Part shown: piece after piece, positions 20,034 to 30,089 of the stretch
How positions within the stretch are numbered: the stretch's first letter is position 1
Layout of the letters: the number at the start of each line of letters is the position of its first letter
DNA from: Euryhalocaulis sp050486445
GTDB lineage: Bacteria > Pseudomonadota > Alphaproteobacteria > Caulobacterales > Maricaulaceae
Assembly: GCA_050486445.1 (NCBI GenBank)
Contig: JBJHDH010000014.1
Coordinates: 8,435-72,434 of the forward strand
Direction of reading: 5' to 3'
DNA: 64,000 nt
Position numbers and translations under genes: made by a program
Notes under the pieces: generated by a model
Told to the model about the DNA's origin: nothing
What the model saw: the letters and a program-made list of their open reading frames with translations, nothing else
The model's database searches: none

Positions 20034-21971
20034 TCAGGGTTCGGCGCGGAGGGCGTCGATGCGGTCCATGATGTCGTTCATGCGGCGCACCACGGCCTGA
20101 TAGGCGTCGGGCGCCGTCATATCCAGCCCTGCCTCGTTCAGCAGAATGTCGTGCGGATGCGCCGACCCGCCCGCGCGCAGCACGTTCAGGAAATTGTCGC
20201 GCACCTGATCGTCGCCGGCCAGGAATTGCTCGGCGAACCAGGCCGCGCCGCTGATCGAGGTGGCGTATTGATAGACATAGAACTCGTAATAGAAGTGCGG
20301 GATATAGGCCCATTCGATTTCGTATTCCGGGTCGATGGTCAGCACGCCTTCGTCGTGGCCGTGATAGCGGCGCAGCAGGTCGCCATAAATCTCGGTGAAG
20401 CGCGCGCCGGTGAGCGGCTCGCCATTCTCCGCCGCCTCGTGAATGGCCAGCTCGAACTCGCCGAACATGGTCTGCCGGAAGAAGGTGCCGCGCAGCGATT
20501 CCAGCGCATAGCCGAGATAATAGAGCTGCTCCTCTTTCGTTTGCGCGTTTTCGATCATGTATTCTTCGAGCAGGATCTCGTTGATGGTCGAGGCCATCTC
20601 GGCAATGAACGTGGAATAGGAATAGGTTTCATAGGGCTGGTCGTTCACCGCCAGCATGGTGTGCACCGCGTGGCCCCATTCATGGGTGAAGGTGCTGAGC
20701 GACTCGAAATCGTCGTTGTGATTCAGCAGCACATAGGGGTGCACGTCATAGGCCGAGCCGTTCATATAGGCGCCGGACCGCTTGCCCTCCTGCGGGTGCG
20801 AATGCATCCAGTCCTGATCCAGCCCCTCGCGCAGCAGGCCGAGATATTCCTCGCCCATCGGCGCCAATGAGGCGAAGGTGATTTCTTCGCTGCGCGCCAG
20901 ATCGAACGCGCCGGTATCGGCCTCCAGCAGCGGCGGATAGATATCGTAATAACGCAGATCGTCCACGCCCAGCATGTCGCCGCGCAATTCCAGATAGCGG
21001 TGGAAGGCGGGCAGCGCCGCGTTCACCTGCTCGATCAGGGTCGAGTAGATTTCCGGCGGCAGCGCGTCGTCGAACATATTGCGCTGGACCACGCTGTCGA
21101 AATTGCGCGCGCGGGCGCGGAAGACGGCAGAGAGCACCTGCGCGTTCAGCGTTGCGCCCATGCCGTTTTCATACTGGTTCCAGGTATCCCAGAAGGCGTC
21201 GAACACCGCCTTGCGGTCCTCGCGGTTCGGAACGCCGCGATAACGGGTGTAGCCGGCCTGGCTGAGATAGGCCTCCTCGCCGGTGGAGAGCGTGATGGTG
21301 GGCCACGGAATGCTGGCGTTGGCGTAGAGGCTGTAGATTTCATCGGGCTGGGCCAGCGCCAGGCCGGCCTGGGCCAGCAGCGCCTCACCTGCCGCGTCCA
21401 GCGTGTGCGGCGCGCGGCGCAGCGTGTCGCGCAGCGAGAAGATGAAGGGCTCCAGCCCCGGCTCCGCCGCGATGAAGGACTCCACCCGCGCCTCGCCAAC
21501 AGCGAGGATTTCCGGGTCGATCCAGGACACCGCCTCGCCATAGGACTGATAGAGATTCTGCGCCCGGCCAAAGCGCGCCTGCGCCGCGGGCGCGCGCTGG
21601 TCCTCGTCGCGCGACAACGAGGCGTAGGTATAGAGCCGGGCGATCTCGCGCAGCGTGTCAGACATGGCGCGCAGCGCCGTATGCATCGCCTGTGCGCTTT
21701 CGCCCAGCGTGCCTTCATAGGCGCGCAGGCCGGGGATCGCCGCCTCCAGCCGCGTATATTCGGCGTCCCATGCCGCGTCCGTCGCATAGAGCGCGGTCAG
21801 ATCCCAGACATAGGATTCACCGGGGGGTTCACCGGGGGTTTCGCTGGAGGTTTCAGCGGTTTGCGCCTGCGCGGCGGCGGGGGCGGCGAAGGCCAGAATA
21901 GCGGCTGACGCCACAGAGACCGTGACGCGGCCCGTAACGCCCGCGACCCCGCGCAAACAATGCACCGCCAT
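20034..21971 (-). CDS. pepF: Secreted M3-family oligoendopeptidase F
   Basis: This zinc metallopeptidase cleaves short peptides. The 645-aa product has an N-terminal signal peptide (VASAAILAFAAPAAAQAQ), so it is predicted to be exported; classical PepF is cytoplasmic. The active site HEWGH lies at residues 430-434 with the downstream Glu in FIAEMASTINEILLEEY. The PepF N-terminal helical domain (WDLTALYATDAAWDAEYTRL) precedes it. ATG 21971 is used because it begins a proper signal sequence; an upstream ATG at 22046 would bury it. Periplasmic peptide turnover is the likely role. Confidence 0.9.
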   Translation of the reverse strand: MAVHCLRGVAGVTGRVTVSVASAAILAFAAPAAAQAQTAETSSETPGEPPGESYVWDLTALYATDAAWDAEYTRLEAAIPGLRAYEGTLGESAQAMHTALRAMSDTLREIARLYTYASLSRDEDQRAPAAQARFGRAQNLYQSYGEAVSWIDPEILAVGEARVESFIAAEPGLEPFIFSLRDTLRRAPHTLDAAGEALLAQAGLALAQPDEIYSLYANASIPWPTITLSTGEEAYLSQAGYTRYRGVPNREDRKAVFDAFWDTWNQYENGMGATLNAQVLSAVFRARARNFDSVVQRNMFDDALPPEIYSTLIEQVNAALPAFHRYLELRGDMLGVDDLRYYDIYPPLLEADTGAFDLARSEEITFASLAPMGEEYLGLLREGLDQDWMHSHPQEGKRSGAYMNGSAYDVHPYVLLNHNDDFESLSTFTHEWGHAVHTMLAVNDQPYETYSYSTFIAEMASTINEILLEEYMIENAQTKEEQLYYLGYALESLRGTFFRQTMFGEFELAIHEAAENGEPLTGARFTEIYGDLLRRYHGHDEGVLTIDPEYEIEWAYIPHFYYEFYVYQYATSISGAAWFAEQFLAGDDQVRDNFLNVLRAGGSAHPHDILLNEAGLDMTAPDAYQAVVRRMNDIMDRIDALRAEP

Positions 21972-22063
21972 GCGCCCTGCTCCTGTCTGAAAACTGTGAA
22001 ACCCGAATTCAGGCGACAGCAAAGCAGAGGCGGCCCACCCGCGCAACGCGGGGGCGGGCTATC

Positions 22064-22084
22064 GCATATGACATTGCATATGAC
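22064..22084. repeat. Two direct copies of GCATATGAC upstream of pepF
   Basis: GCATATGAC occurs at 22064-22072 and again at 22076-22084, a 12-bp period, about 95 bp before the pepF start. It could be a regulator site; nothing else marks it. Confidence 0.35.
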
Positions 22085-22121
22085 GCTGGCGTTTGTGCGT
22101 TCTGGAGCGCCCTTCGTGACA

Positions 22122-22153
22122 CCCCGCCAGTATCCAAAAGGATACTGGCGGGG
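22122..22153 (-). terminator. Perfect 14-bp hairpin after the DUF6481 gene
   Basis: CCCCGCCAGTATCC pairs perfectly with GGATACTGGCGGGG around a 4-nt loop (AAAA on plus, TTTT on minus). It lies 63 nt past the stop at 22216 on the minus strand. No long T-tract follows, but the stem is strong. Confidence 0.5.
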
Positions 22154-22215
22154 TTCCTCAGGATGCGGGGCAGTGGGTTGTGGCCTTGATATGCGGCAGC
22201 CTTAGCGGAGCGCCC

Positions 22216-22569
22216 TTATTTCTTCTTCTGCTTGCGTTTGGCGTAGCGTTCGTCGCGGCGGGCTTTTTGCTCGGCCAGCAGGCGCTCTTTTTCCTCGGCG
22301 GCGAGGCGTTCGGCTTCCGCCTTCTCAGCGGCGGCGCGCTCTGCCGCGATGCGCTTTTGCTCGGCGCGCTCTGCCTGGCGCTTCGCGCGCTCATCCGCCA
22401 GGCGCTTGCGCTCGGCGGCGCGCTCATCCGCGCCTTCCTTGTTCTTCTCGGTGATGGCTTTGGCTTTTTCCAGCAGCGCCTTTTTCGCCGCCTGCTGCGA
22501 GGCCAGCCGATCATCGAAGCCCGGACCGCGAAAACCCTTGGGCGAACCGGAATGACGCGGAGATTTCAT
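22216..22569 (-). CDS. DUF6481-like charged coiled-coil protein
   Basis: The 117-aa product is extremely rich in Ala, Glu, Lys and Arg. After residue 25 it is one continuous heptad-like helix ending in a Lys run. The N-terminal GFDDRLASQQAAKKALLEK matches my recollection of DUF6481 proteins of alphaproteobacteria. ATG 22569 is chosen because it precedes this N-terminus; ATG 22629 would overlap the rpoD stop. The function is unknown. It lies 56 nt downstream of rpoD in the same direction. Confidence 0.7.
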   Translation of the reverse strand: MKSPRHSGSPKGFRGPGFDDRLASQQAAKKALLEKAKAITEKNKEGADERAAERKRLADERAKRQAERAEQKRIAAERAAAEKAEAERLAAEEKERLLAEQKARRDERYAKRKQKKK

Positions 22570-22625
22570 GTCATCATACTCTGTGAACCAGGCCGCCGGG
22601 CGAATATCGCCAAAACCGGCGGCGA

Positions 22626-24613
<1,988 letters not shown>

Positions 24614-24617
<4 letters not shown>

Positions 24618-26551
24618 TCACCGTCTCCAGAGGCGGCCAGGGCATCCTGCCTGTTCGCCATTTCCTTGTCTTCCGGCCGGTCCGTACGCGCCCGGTATTT
24701 GAAATCGAACGCGCCGCGCAGGCGCGTCTGCGTTTCAGCCGTGAAATCCTCTATGCCCGCCCGGCGGGCGTGCGCGCCCTCGATCTTCGTTGCGCGGCGA
24801 ACGTCGATGGTCGCATAGAGAGACCGCCACCCGCTCTCCGGCCCGGCCGCCCCATCGAAATAGGCGCGATAGGCCGCCGCCAAAAGGGGCTTTTCGGACT
24901 CCAGACGGGCCAACTGATCGCCAAATCCCAGATTGGCCAGATGGCCGCGAAGGCCGGATTTGTCAACAGTTTCGGCCTGGCCGGCGGCAGAGAGCGCCGC
25001 GTCGCGCAGCCGTTCCAGCCCCGGATCGCCCAGTTCCAGCCCCGCCAGCTCCTCCGCGCAGGTCAGCAGCAGGTCGGGATGTTCCAGCGCCGCGAACAGA
25101 AGCGAGCGCGGAATCGGCCCCGGCCCCCGGTCCCCCGCAGCCTTGGATTTCAGCTCTGGCAGGGCGCGGACGGGGGTGAAGGCGCCTTTGCCCCCCCACC
25201 CCCATCTCCCCCCCTTGCCCGCTTTGGCCCCGGCGCGCCCGGCGGCGGCGCCCCCGGCGCGGGGCGGCAGCGCGTCGTAGCGGGCCAGCAATTCGGCGCG
25301 ATATTCCTCGCGCACGCTGTCGTCCTTGATGGCGGCGGCGGCGGCCAGCAGGCGCCGTTTCAGCCCGGCGCGGCGCTCTGGCGTATCGGCGGGCTCGGCC
25401 TCCAGCTCCCGCTCCCACAGCAGGTCGACCAGCGGCCGGGCGCCATCCAGCGCCGCGCGCAGGGCGCCTGGCCCCTCGTCCCGCAGCAGGTCGTCGGGAT
25501 CCTTGCCGCCATCCAGCAGCACAAAACGCAGCGAGCGGCCGGGGGCCAGCAGCGGCAGCGCCCGGTCGATGGCGCGATACGCCGCCCGCTTTCCCGCCGC
25601 GTCGCCGTCAAAGCACAGCACCGGTTCCGGCCCCGCGCGCCAGGCAAGCTGGATCTGATCTTCCGTCAGCGCCGTGCCCAGCGGCGCCACCGCCTGGGGC
25701 AGGCCGGCGCGGTTGAAGGCGATCACATCCAGATAGCCTTCGGCGATGATAAGGCTGGAGAGCCGGGCGCGCGGATCGCCGGCGGCCTTGCGCGCCTCTG
25801 GAAAGCGGTAGAGCAGCGAGCCTTTGTGGAAAAGCGGCGTATCGGGGCTGTTCAGATATTTGGCGCGGGCGTCGGGGCGCAGCGCCCGGCCGCCAAACCC
25901 GGCCAGCCGTCCGCGCGGATCGTGGATCGGGAACATCACCCGGCCACGGAACCGGTCCATCAGTTTTTCGCCGTTCGGCCCCGGAGTTTCCGGCCGGAAG
26001 GCCAGGCCCGCCTCGATCAGCTCTTCCGGCTTTGCGCCTCTGGCCACCAGATGATCGACCAGGCCGGTGCGGGCGTCTGGCGCCCAGCCGACGCCGAACT
26101 GCTCCCACACATCCGGCGGCAGGCCGCGCCCGGCCAGATAGTCGCGCGCGGTCTGCCCGCCCGAGCGGCGCAGCGACTGCGAGAAATAAGCCTGCGCCTC
26201 CTCTATCCAGTGCAGCAGGCCTTTGGCCGCCTCGGCCCGCCGCGCCGCCTCGGGATCGGGCGCGGGCAGCGCCATGCCGGCCTCGCCGGCCAGACGCTCC
26301 ACCGCCTCGGGGAAGCTCAGCCCCTCTGTCTCCTGCAGGAAGCTGAAAATGTCGCCATGCTTGCCGCTGGAGAAGCAGTGATAGAAGCCCTTCTCGTCAT
26401 TGACGAAGAAGCTGGCCGTCTTTTCCTTGTTGAACGGGCTGAGCCCGGCGAATTCGCGCCCCTGACGGCGCAATTTCACCCGCCGGCCGATCACCTCCGA
26501 AGGGCGCAGGCGCGATTTCAGTTCCTCGATAAAGTCATCGGAAAAGCGCAT
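24614..26551 (-). CDS. dnaG: DNA primase DnaG with degenerate zinc finger
   Basis: DnaG makes RNA primers for replication. The 645-aa protein has the N-terminal zinc-binding fold, the TOPRIM core (IIAEGYLDVIAFNRAGL, then CFDGDAAGKRAA) and a C-terminal helicase-interaction region. The four zinc ligands of the standard CHC2 finger (E. coli C40, H43, C61, C64) align to S38, N41, C59 and S62, so three are lost. I chose ATG 26551 (MRFSDDFIEELKSRLR, the conserved start); ATG 26608 adds 19 residues. A Gly/Trp-rich linker (about residues 445-460) precedes the C-terminal domain. It overlaps rpoD by 4 nt. Confidence 0.95.
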
Positions 26552-26654
26552 GGACGGCCCGGTCAAAGGAGGGCGGGAATCATAGTCGCCCCCCGGACTG
26601 ATTCCCATGCGCGGGGCCAGTTCCGCTTGGGGATTACTGGCGGGAGTGCTGGCC

Positions 26655-27116
26655 TCAGCCGCCCAGCGCCGTCTTCACCGCGGCGCTGGCCGTGGCGAAA
26701 TCCATCCGGCCGGCATAGGCGGCCTTCAGCACCGCCATCACCTTGCCCATGTCTTTCATGGAATCCGCGCCGGTCTCCTCGATGGCGGCTTTCACCGCCG
26801 TGGCGATCTCGGCCTCGTCCATCGGGCGCGGCATATAGGACTGGATGACGGCCAGCTCCGCCCGCTCCTGCGCCGCCAGCTCGGTGCGGCCGGCGGAATC
26901 GAAGGCCGCGATGCTGTCCTCGCGCTGCTTGGCCATTTTCGCCAGCAGGGTCGCGATGTCCGCGTCGTCGTCGCCGGAGCCTTTGGCGCCGACCCGCGCG
27001 GCGATGTCGCGATCCTTGATCGCCGCATGGATGAGACGCAGCGTGCCCAGCCGCGCCGTATCGCGGGCCTTCATCGCGGTTTTCAGGTCTTCGGAGATTC
27101 GGTCGCGCAGCGTCAT
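26655..27116 (-). CDS. GatB/YqeY domain protein
   Basis: The 153-aa product matches the stand-alone YqeY family, related to the tRNA-binding tail domain of GatB. It has MTLRDRISEDLKTAMKARD, an N-terminal helical region, and a C-terminal part with YMPRPMDEAEIATAVKAAIE and ADSMKDMGKVMAVLK, both family signatures. A role in tRNA-dependent amidation is often suggested but not shown. ATG 27116 is the family start; ATG 27227 would add 37 Arg/Ser-rich residues. It is divergent from carA and upstream of dnaG. Confidence 0.92.
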   Translation of the reverse strand: MTLRDRISEDLKTAMKARDTARLGTLRLIHAAIKDRDIAARVGAKGSGDDDADIATLLAKMAKQREDSIAAFDSAGRTELAAQERAELAVIQSYMPRPMDEAEIATAVKAAIEETGADSMKDMGKVMAVLKAAYAGRMDFATASAAVKTALGG

Positions 27117-27207
27117 ATCCGGCCTCGTATCTGGTCTGTCTCTGCTCTGGCGCGCGGCGCTCGCGGAAACTGTTGATCCGCCACGCATTCCAGACCGCGT
27201 GGTTTGC

Positions 27208-27236
27208 TTGACGCGGCGGAGCGCCATCCCTAGGTT
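27208..27236 (+). promoter_or_regulatory. Putative sigma-70 promoter for carA
   Basis: TTGACG at 27208-27213 and TAGGTT at 27231-27236 are separated by 17 bp. They lie 56 bp before the carA ATG in the divergent gap with the YqeY gene. The -35 is near-perfect and the -10 is weak. Confidence 0.45.
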
Positions 27237-27291
27237 CCGCCGGATTTTGCGGCGCGGAGCACGCGCCGTCTCGCCTCGGACGCAGCCAGTT

Positions 27292-28470
27292 ATGACCGCC
27301 GGACGCCGGAATCAACCCGCCACCGGGGCGCTCGCGCTCGCCGACGGATCGGTGTTTCTGGGTCATGGCGCGGGCGCGGCGGGGATCGCCGCCGGCGAAT
27401 TGTGCTTCAACACCGCCATGACCGGCTATCAGGAAATCCTGACCGACCCGTCCTACACGGGCCAGGTCGTGTGCTTCACCTTCCCGCATATCGGCAATGT
27501 CGGCGCCAATTCCGAAGACATGGAGACGCGCAACCCGGCGGCGGAGGCCTCCGCCTGCGGCGCGGTGCTGCGCGCGCCGATCACCGCGCCGGCCAACTGG
27601 CGCGCCCAGGATGATTTCAATGCCTGGCTGGCCAAGCGCGGCGTGGTGGCGATCACCGGCGTGGACACGCGCGCGCTGACCCGCCGCATCCGCGAGCAGG
27701 GCATGGCGAACTGCGCCGTCGCCCATGACCCGGACGGCAAGATCGACATCGAGGCGCTGAAAGAGACGGCGCGCAGCCATCCCTCGATGGAGGGGCGCGA
27801 CCTGGCCCGCGAGGTCGCCGCGACGCAGGGCTACACAACCGCCGAGGGTCAGTGGGAATGGCCCGATGGCTTCCCCGCCGTCGATCATCCGAAATACGAA
27901 GTCGTGGTTCTGGATTTTGGCGTGAAGACGAACCTGCTGCGCTCTCTGGGCGCGGTGGGCGCGCGCTGCACCGTTCTGCCGATGGGCGCGACGGCCGAGG
28001 AGGTGCTGGCGCGCAGGCCGGACGGCGTGCTGCTGGCCAACGGGCCGGGCGACCCGGCCGAAACCGTGAAGACCGAAGGCGCGACCATCCGCGCGCTGGC
28101 GCAGAGCGGCGTGCCGGTGATGGGCGTGTGCCTGGGCCATCAGATGCTGGCGCTGGCGCTGGGCGGCAAGACCAAAAAAATGACGCACGGCCATCATGGC
28201 GCGAACCATCCGGTGCAGGACGTCACGACCGGCAAGGTCGAGATCGTCTCGATGAATCACGGCTTCACCGTGGACCGCGACGCCCTGCCGGACGGCGTGG
28301 TGGAAACCCATGTCTCGCTGTTCGACGGCAGTAATTGCGGCATCGCCATGAAGGACAGGCCGGTGTTCAGCGTGCAGCACCACCCCGAAGCCAGCCCCGG
28401 CCCCAAGGACAGTTTCTATCTGTTCGAGCGTTTCGCCGAGGCGATGGAAAAGGCGAAGGCGGCGCGCTAA
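27292..28470 (+). CDS. carA: Carbamoyl-phosphate synthase small subunit
   Basis: CarA is the glutaminase subunit that feeds ammonia to CarB for pyrimidine and arginine synthesis. The 392-aa protein has the N-terminal CarA domain (ALADGSVFLGHGAGA, FNTAMTGYQEILTDPSY) and a class I amidotransferase with catalytic Cys280 in MGVCLGHQ and the His/Glu pair in VQHHPEASPGP. ATG 27292 gives the normal length and follows the predicted promoter. carB lies 5 kb downstream on the same strand, separated by three other genes. Confidence 0.97.
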   Translation: MTAGRRNQPATGALALADGSVFLGHGAGAAGIAAGELCFNTAMTGYQEILTDPSYTGQVVCFTFPHIGNVGANSEDMETRNPAAEASACGAVLRAPITAPANWRAQDDFNAWLAKRGVVAITGVDTRALTRRIREQGMANCAVAHDPDGKIDIEALKETARSHPSMEGRDLAREVAATQGYTTAEGQWEWPDGFPAVDHPKYEVVVLDFGVKTNLLRSLGAVGARCTVLPMGATAEEVLARRPDGVLLANGPGDPAETVKTEGATIRALAQSGVPVMGVCLGHQMLALALGGKTKKMTHGHHGANHPVQDVTTGKVEIVSMNHGFTVDRDALPDGVVETHVSLFDGSNCGIAMKDRPVFSVQHHPEASPGPKDSFYLFERFAEAMEKAKAAR

Positions 28471-28522
28471 GGCGGCGCATTCCCGGATTCTCCCGCGGGG
28501 CAAATCACTTTAGATATGGCGC

Positions 28523-29998
28523 ATGGACGGGTTTTCCCTGACGCGCCGCCGGTTCGGAGCATTCGGCCTGGCTGGCGTGCTGGCCGCCTGCGGACCGCGC
28601 GCGCGGCGGGAGGACGGGGTGCTGCGCATCGGGCTGGCCGGCGCGCCGGACTCGCTGGACCCGTTCCGCGCCGAGTTCGCCGCCGCCGCCATTCTGTTTC
28701 ACCAGATTCATGCGCCGCTGGAATCGCACCGGCCGCATCTGGGCCTGACGGATATCTGGGAGTCGAACCGCGACGCGACGCAATGGCGCGCGCATCTGCG
28801 CCGCGGCCTGCGCTGGTCGGACGGCGCGCCGCTGACGGCCGAGGATGTGGTCTGGTCGGTCCGGCACGGCGGCGGGCCGGACTCGGTGTGGTCCGGCATT
28901 GGCGATCTTCTGCCTATCGCCGATGTGCGCGCCGACGATGCGCGCACGGTGGCTTTTACGCTGCGCATGCCCGTGGGCGTGTTTCCCGAGACGATGCGCG
29001 AATTCCATCCCGTTCCGCGCCATGTGATCGAACGGCACGGCGCGGCCTGGACGCGGCCGGAAAACTTTGTTGGCGCCGGGCCGTATCTGCCGCGCAGCGT
29101 GACGCAGCTTTCCATTGTTCTGGCCCGCAACCCGGAGCATTTCGCGGCGAACCGGACAGAGATCGAAGAAATCGAGCTGCACGCCATCGACGACGCGGCG
29201 ACGCGCCTGCGCATGTTTCGCGCCGGCGATCTGGACCTTGTGCAGGATCCGCCCTGGACCGCTTTGAGCGCGGGCGCGGCGCAGGCGCAGCTCTATGACG
29301 CGCCGCGATTTACGTATCTGAAGCCCAATCATGCGCGCGCGCCGCTTTCCGATGCGCGGGTGCGGCGGGCGCTGTCGCTGGCCATCGACCGTGACTTTAT
29401 CGGGCGGGAATTGTTTCAGGGCTTCGCCGCGCCGGCCGATACGATCATTCCCGGTTCGCCAAACGCCGATGACCGGCCGCTGGAGACGCGGCGCGAGGCG
29501 GCGCGCGCGCTGATCGCGGAGGCGGGGGCACGGGGCGCGATGCTGGAACTGCTGCAATCAGGCGGAGAGCGCGAAGGCCTGGCCGTGGCGCTGGCCGATG
29601 ACTGGCGCGCCATCGGGATCGAGACACGCATCTTGCGCACCGACGCCACCGGCCTCTACGCCGCCGTGGACGAAGGCCGGTTCGATCTGGCGCTGTCGCG
29701 CTTTGACCGGGGGCTGAGATCGGATGCGTGGCGGTTTCTGGAGCCGTTCGCGCCCGGCGGCTTCGCCGCCAATTTCAACTGGGAGTCCGAGGCGCTGGGA
29801 GATGCGCTGGCCGCCATGCGCGCCGAACCGGATGCGCGGCGGCGCGACGCCATGGCCTATGAAGCTGAGCGCATCGTTCTGGACGAAGGCGCGTTAATCC
29901 CGATCCAGCACGAGCGCGCGGCCTGGCTGACCAGTCCGCGCCTTGCCGACCAAGGTAGCGGCCAGCCCCGGTTCTGGGCGGATTTACAATGGGTTTGA
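28523..29998 (+). CDS. ABC-type peptide/solute-binding lipoprotein (SBP family 5)
   Basis: The 491-aa product has a twin-arginine-like start (SLTRRRFGAFGLAG) and a lipobox LAAC, so it is probably a lipidated, Tat-exported binding protein. The SBP family 5 core follows: GAPDSLDPF, LRRGLRWSDGAPLTAEDVVW, and later YLKPNHARAPLSDARVRRAL with LSLAIDRDFI. Family members bind oligopeptides, nickel or glycosides for ABC uptake. No permease or ATPase genes are adjacent, so the partner transporter is encoded elsewhere or the protein works alone. It starts 52 nt after carA. Confidence 0.9.
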   Translation: MDGFSLTRRRFGAFGLAGVLAACGPRARREDGVLRIGLAGAPDSLDPFRAEFAAAAILFHQIHAPLESHRPHLGLTDIWESNRDATQWRAHLRRGLRWSDGAPLTAEDVVWSVRHGGGPDSVWSGIGDLLPIADVRADDARTVAFTLRMPVGVFPETMREFHPVPRHVIERHGAAWTRPENFVGAGPYLPRSVTQLSIVLARNPEHFAANRTEIEEIELHAIDDAATRLRMFRAGDLDLVQDPPWTALSAGAAQAQLYDAPRFTYLKPNHARAPLSDARVRRALSLAIDRDFIGRELFQGFAAPADTIIPGSPNADDRPLETRREAARALIAEAGARGAMLELLQSGGEREGLAVALADDWRAIGIETRILRTDATGLYAAVDEGRFDLALSRFDRGLRSDAWRFLEPFAPGGFAANFNWESEALGDALAAMRAEPDARRRDAMAYEAERIVLDEGALIPIQHERAAWLTSPRLADQGSGQPRFWADLQWV

Positions 29999-30089
29999 GA
30001 CTGGTCTGAGACAATGCGTCATGCCCCGTCAATCGGGAATTAATCGTTAAAGTTGTATCCATCGCCCATAATCGCCCGGAGCGCCGTCC

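Noticed and set aside
25180..25220. C-run stretches in dnaG as possible phase-variable tract
   Set aside because: The runs encode a Gly-rich linker, are broken by other bases, and dnaG is essential, so phase variation is unlikely.
26563..28503. 646-codon minus-strand open frame across carA
   Set aside because: It covers the confident carA gene in the opposite direction and runs through the YqeY gene; the product is Arg-rich and domainless.
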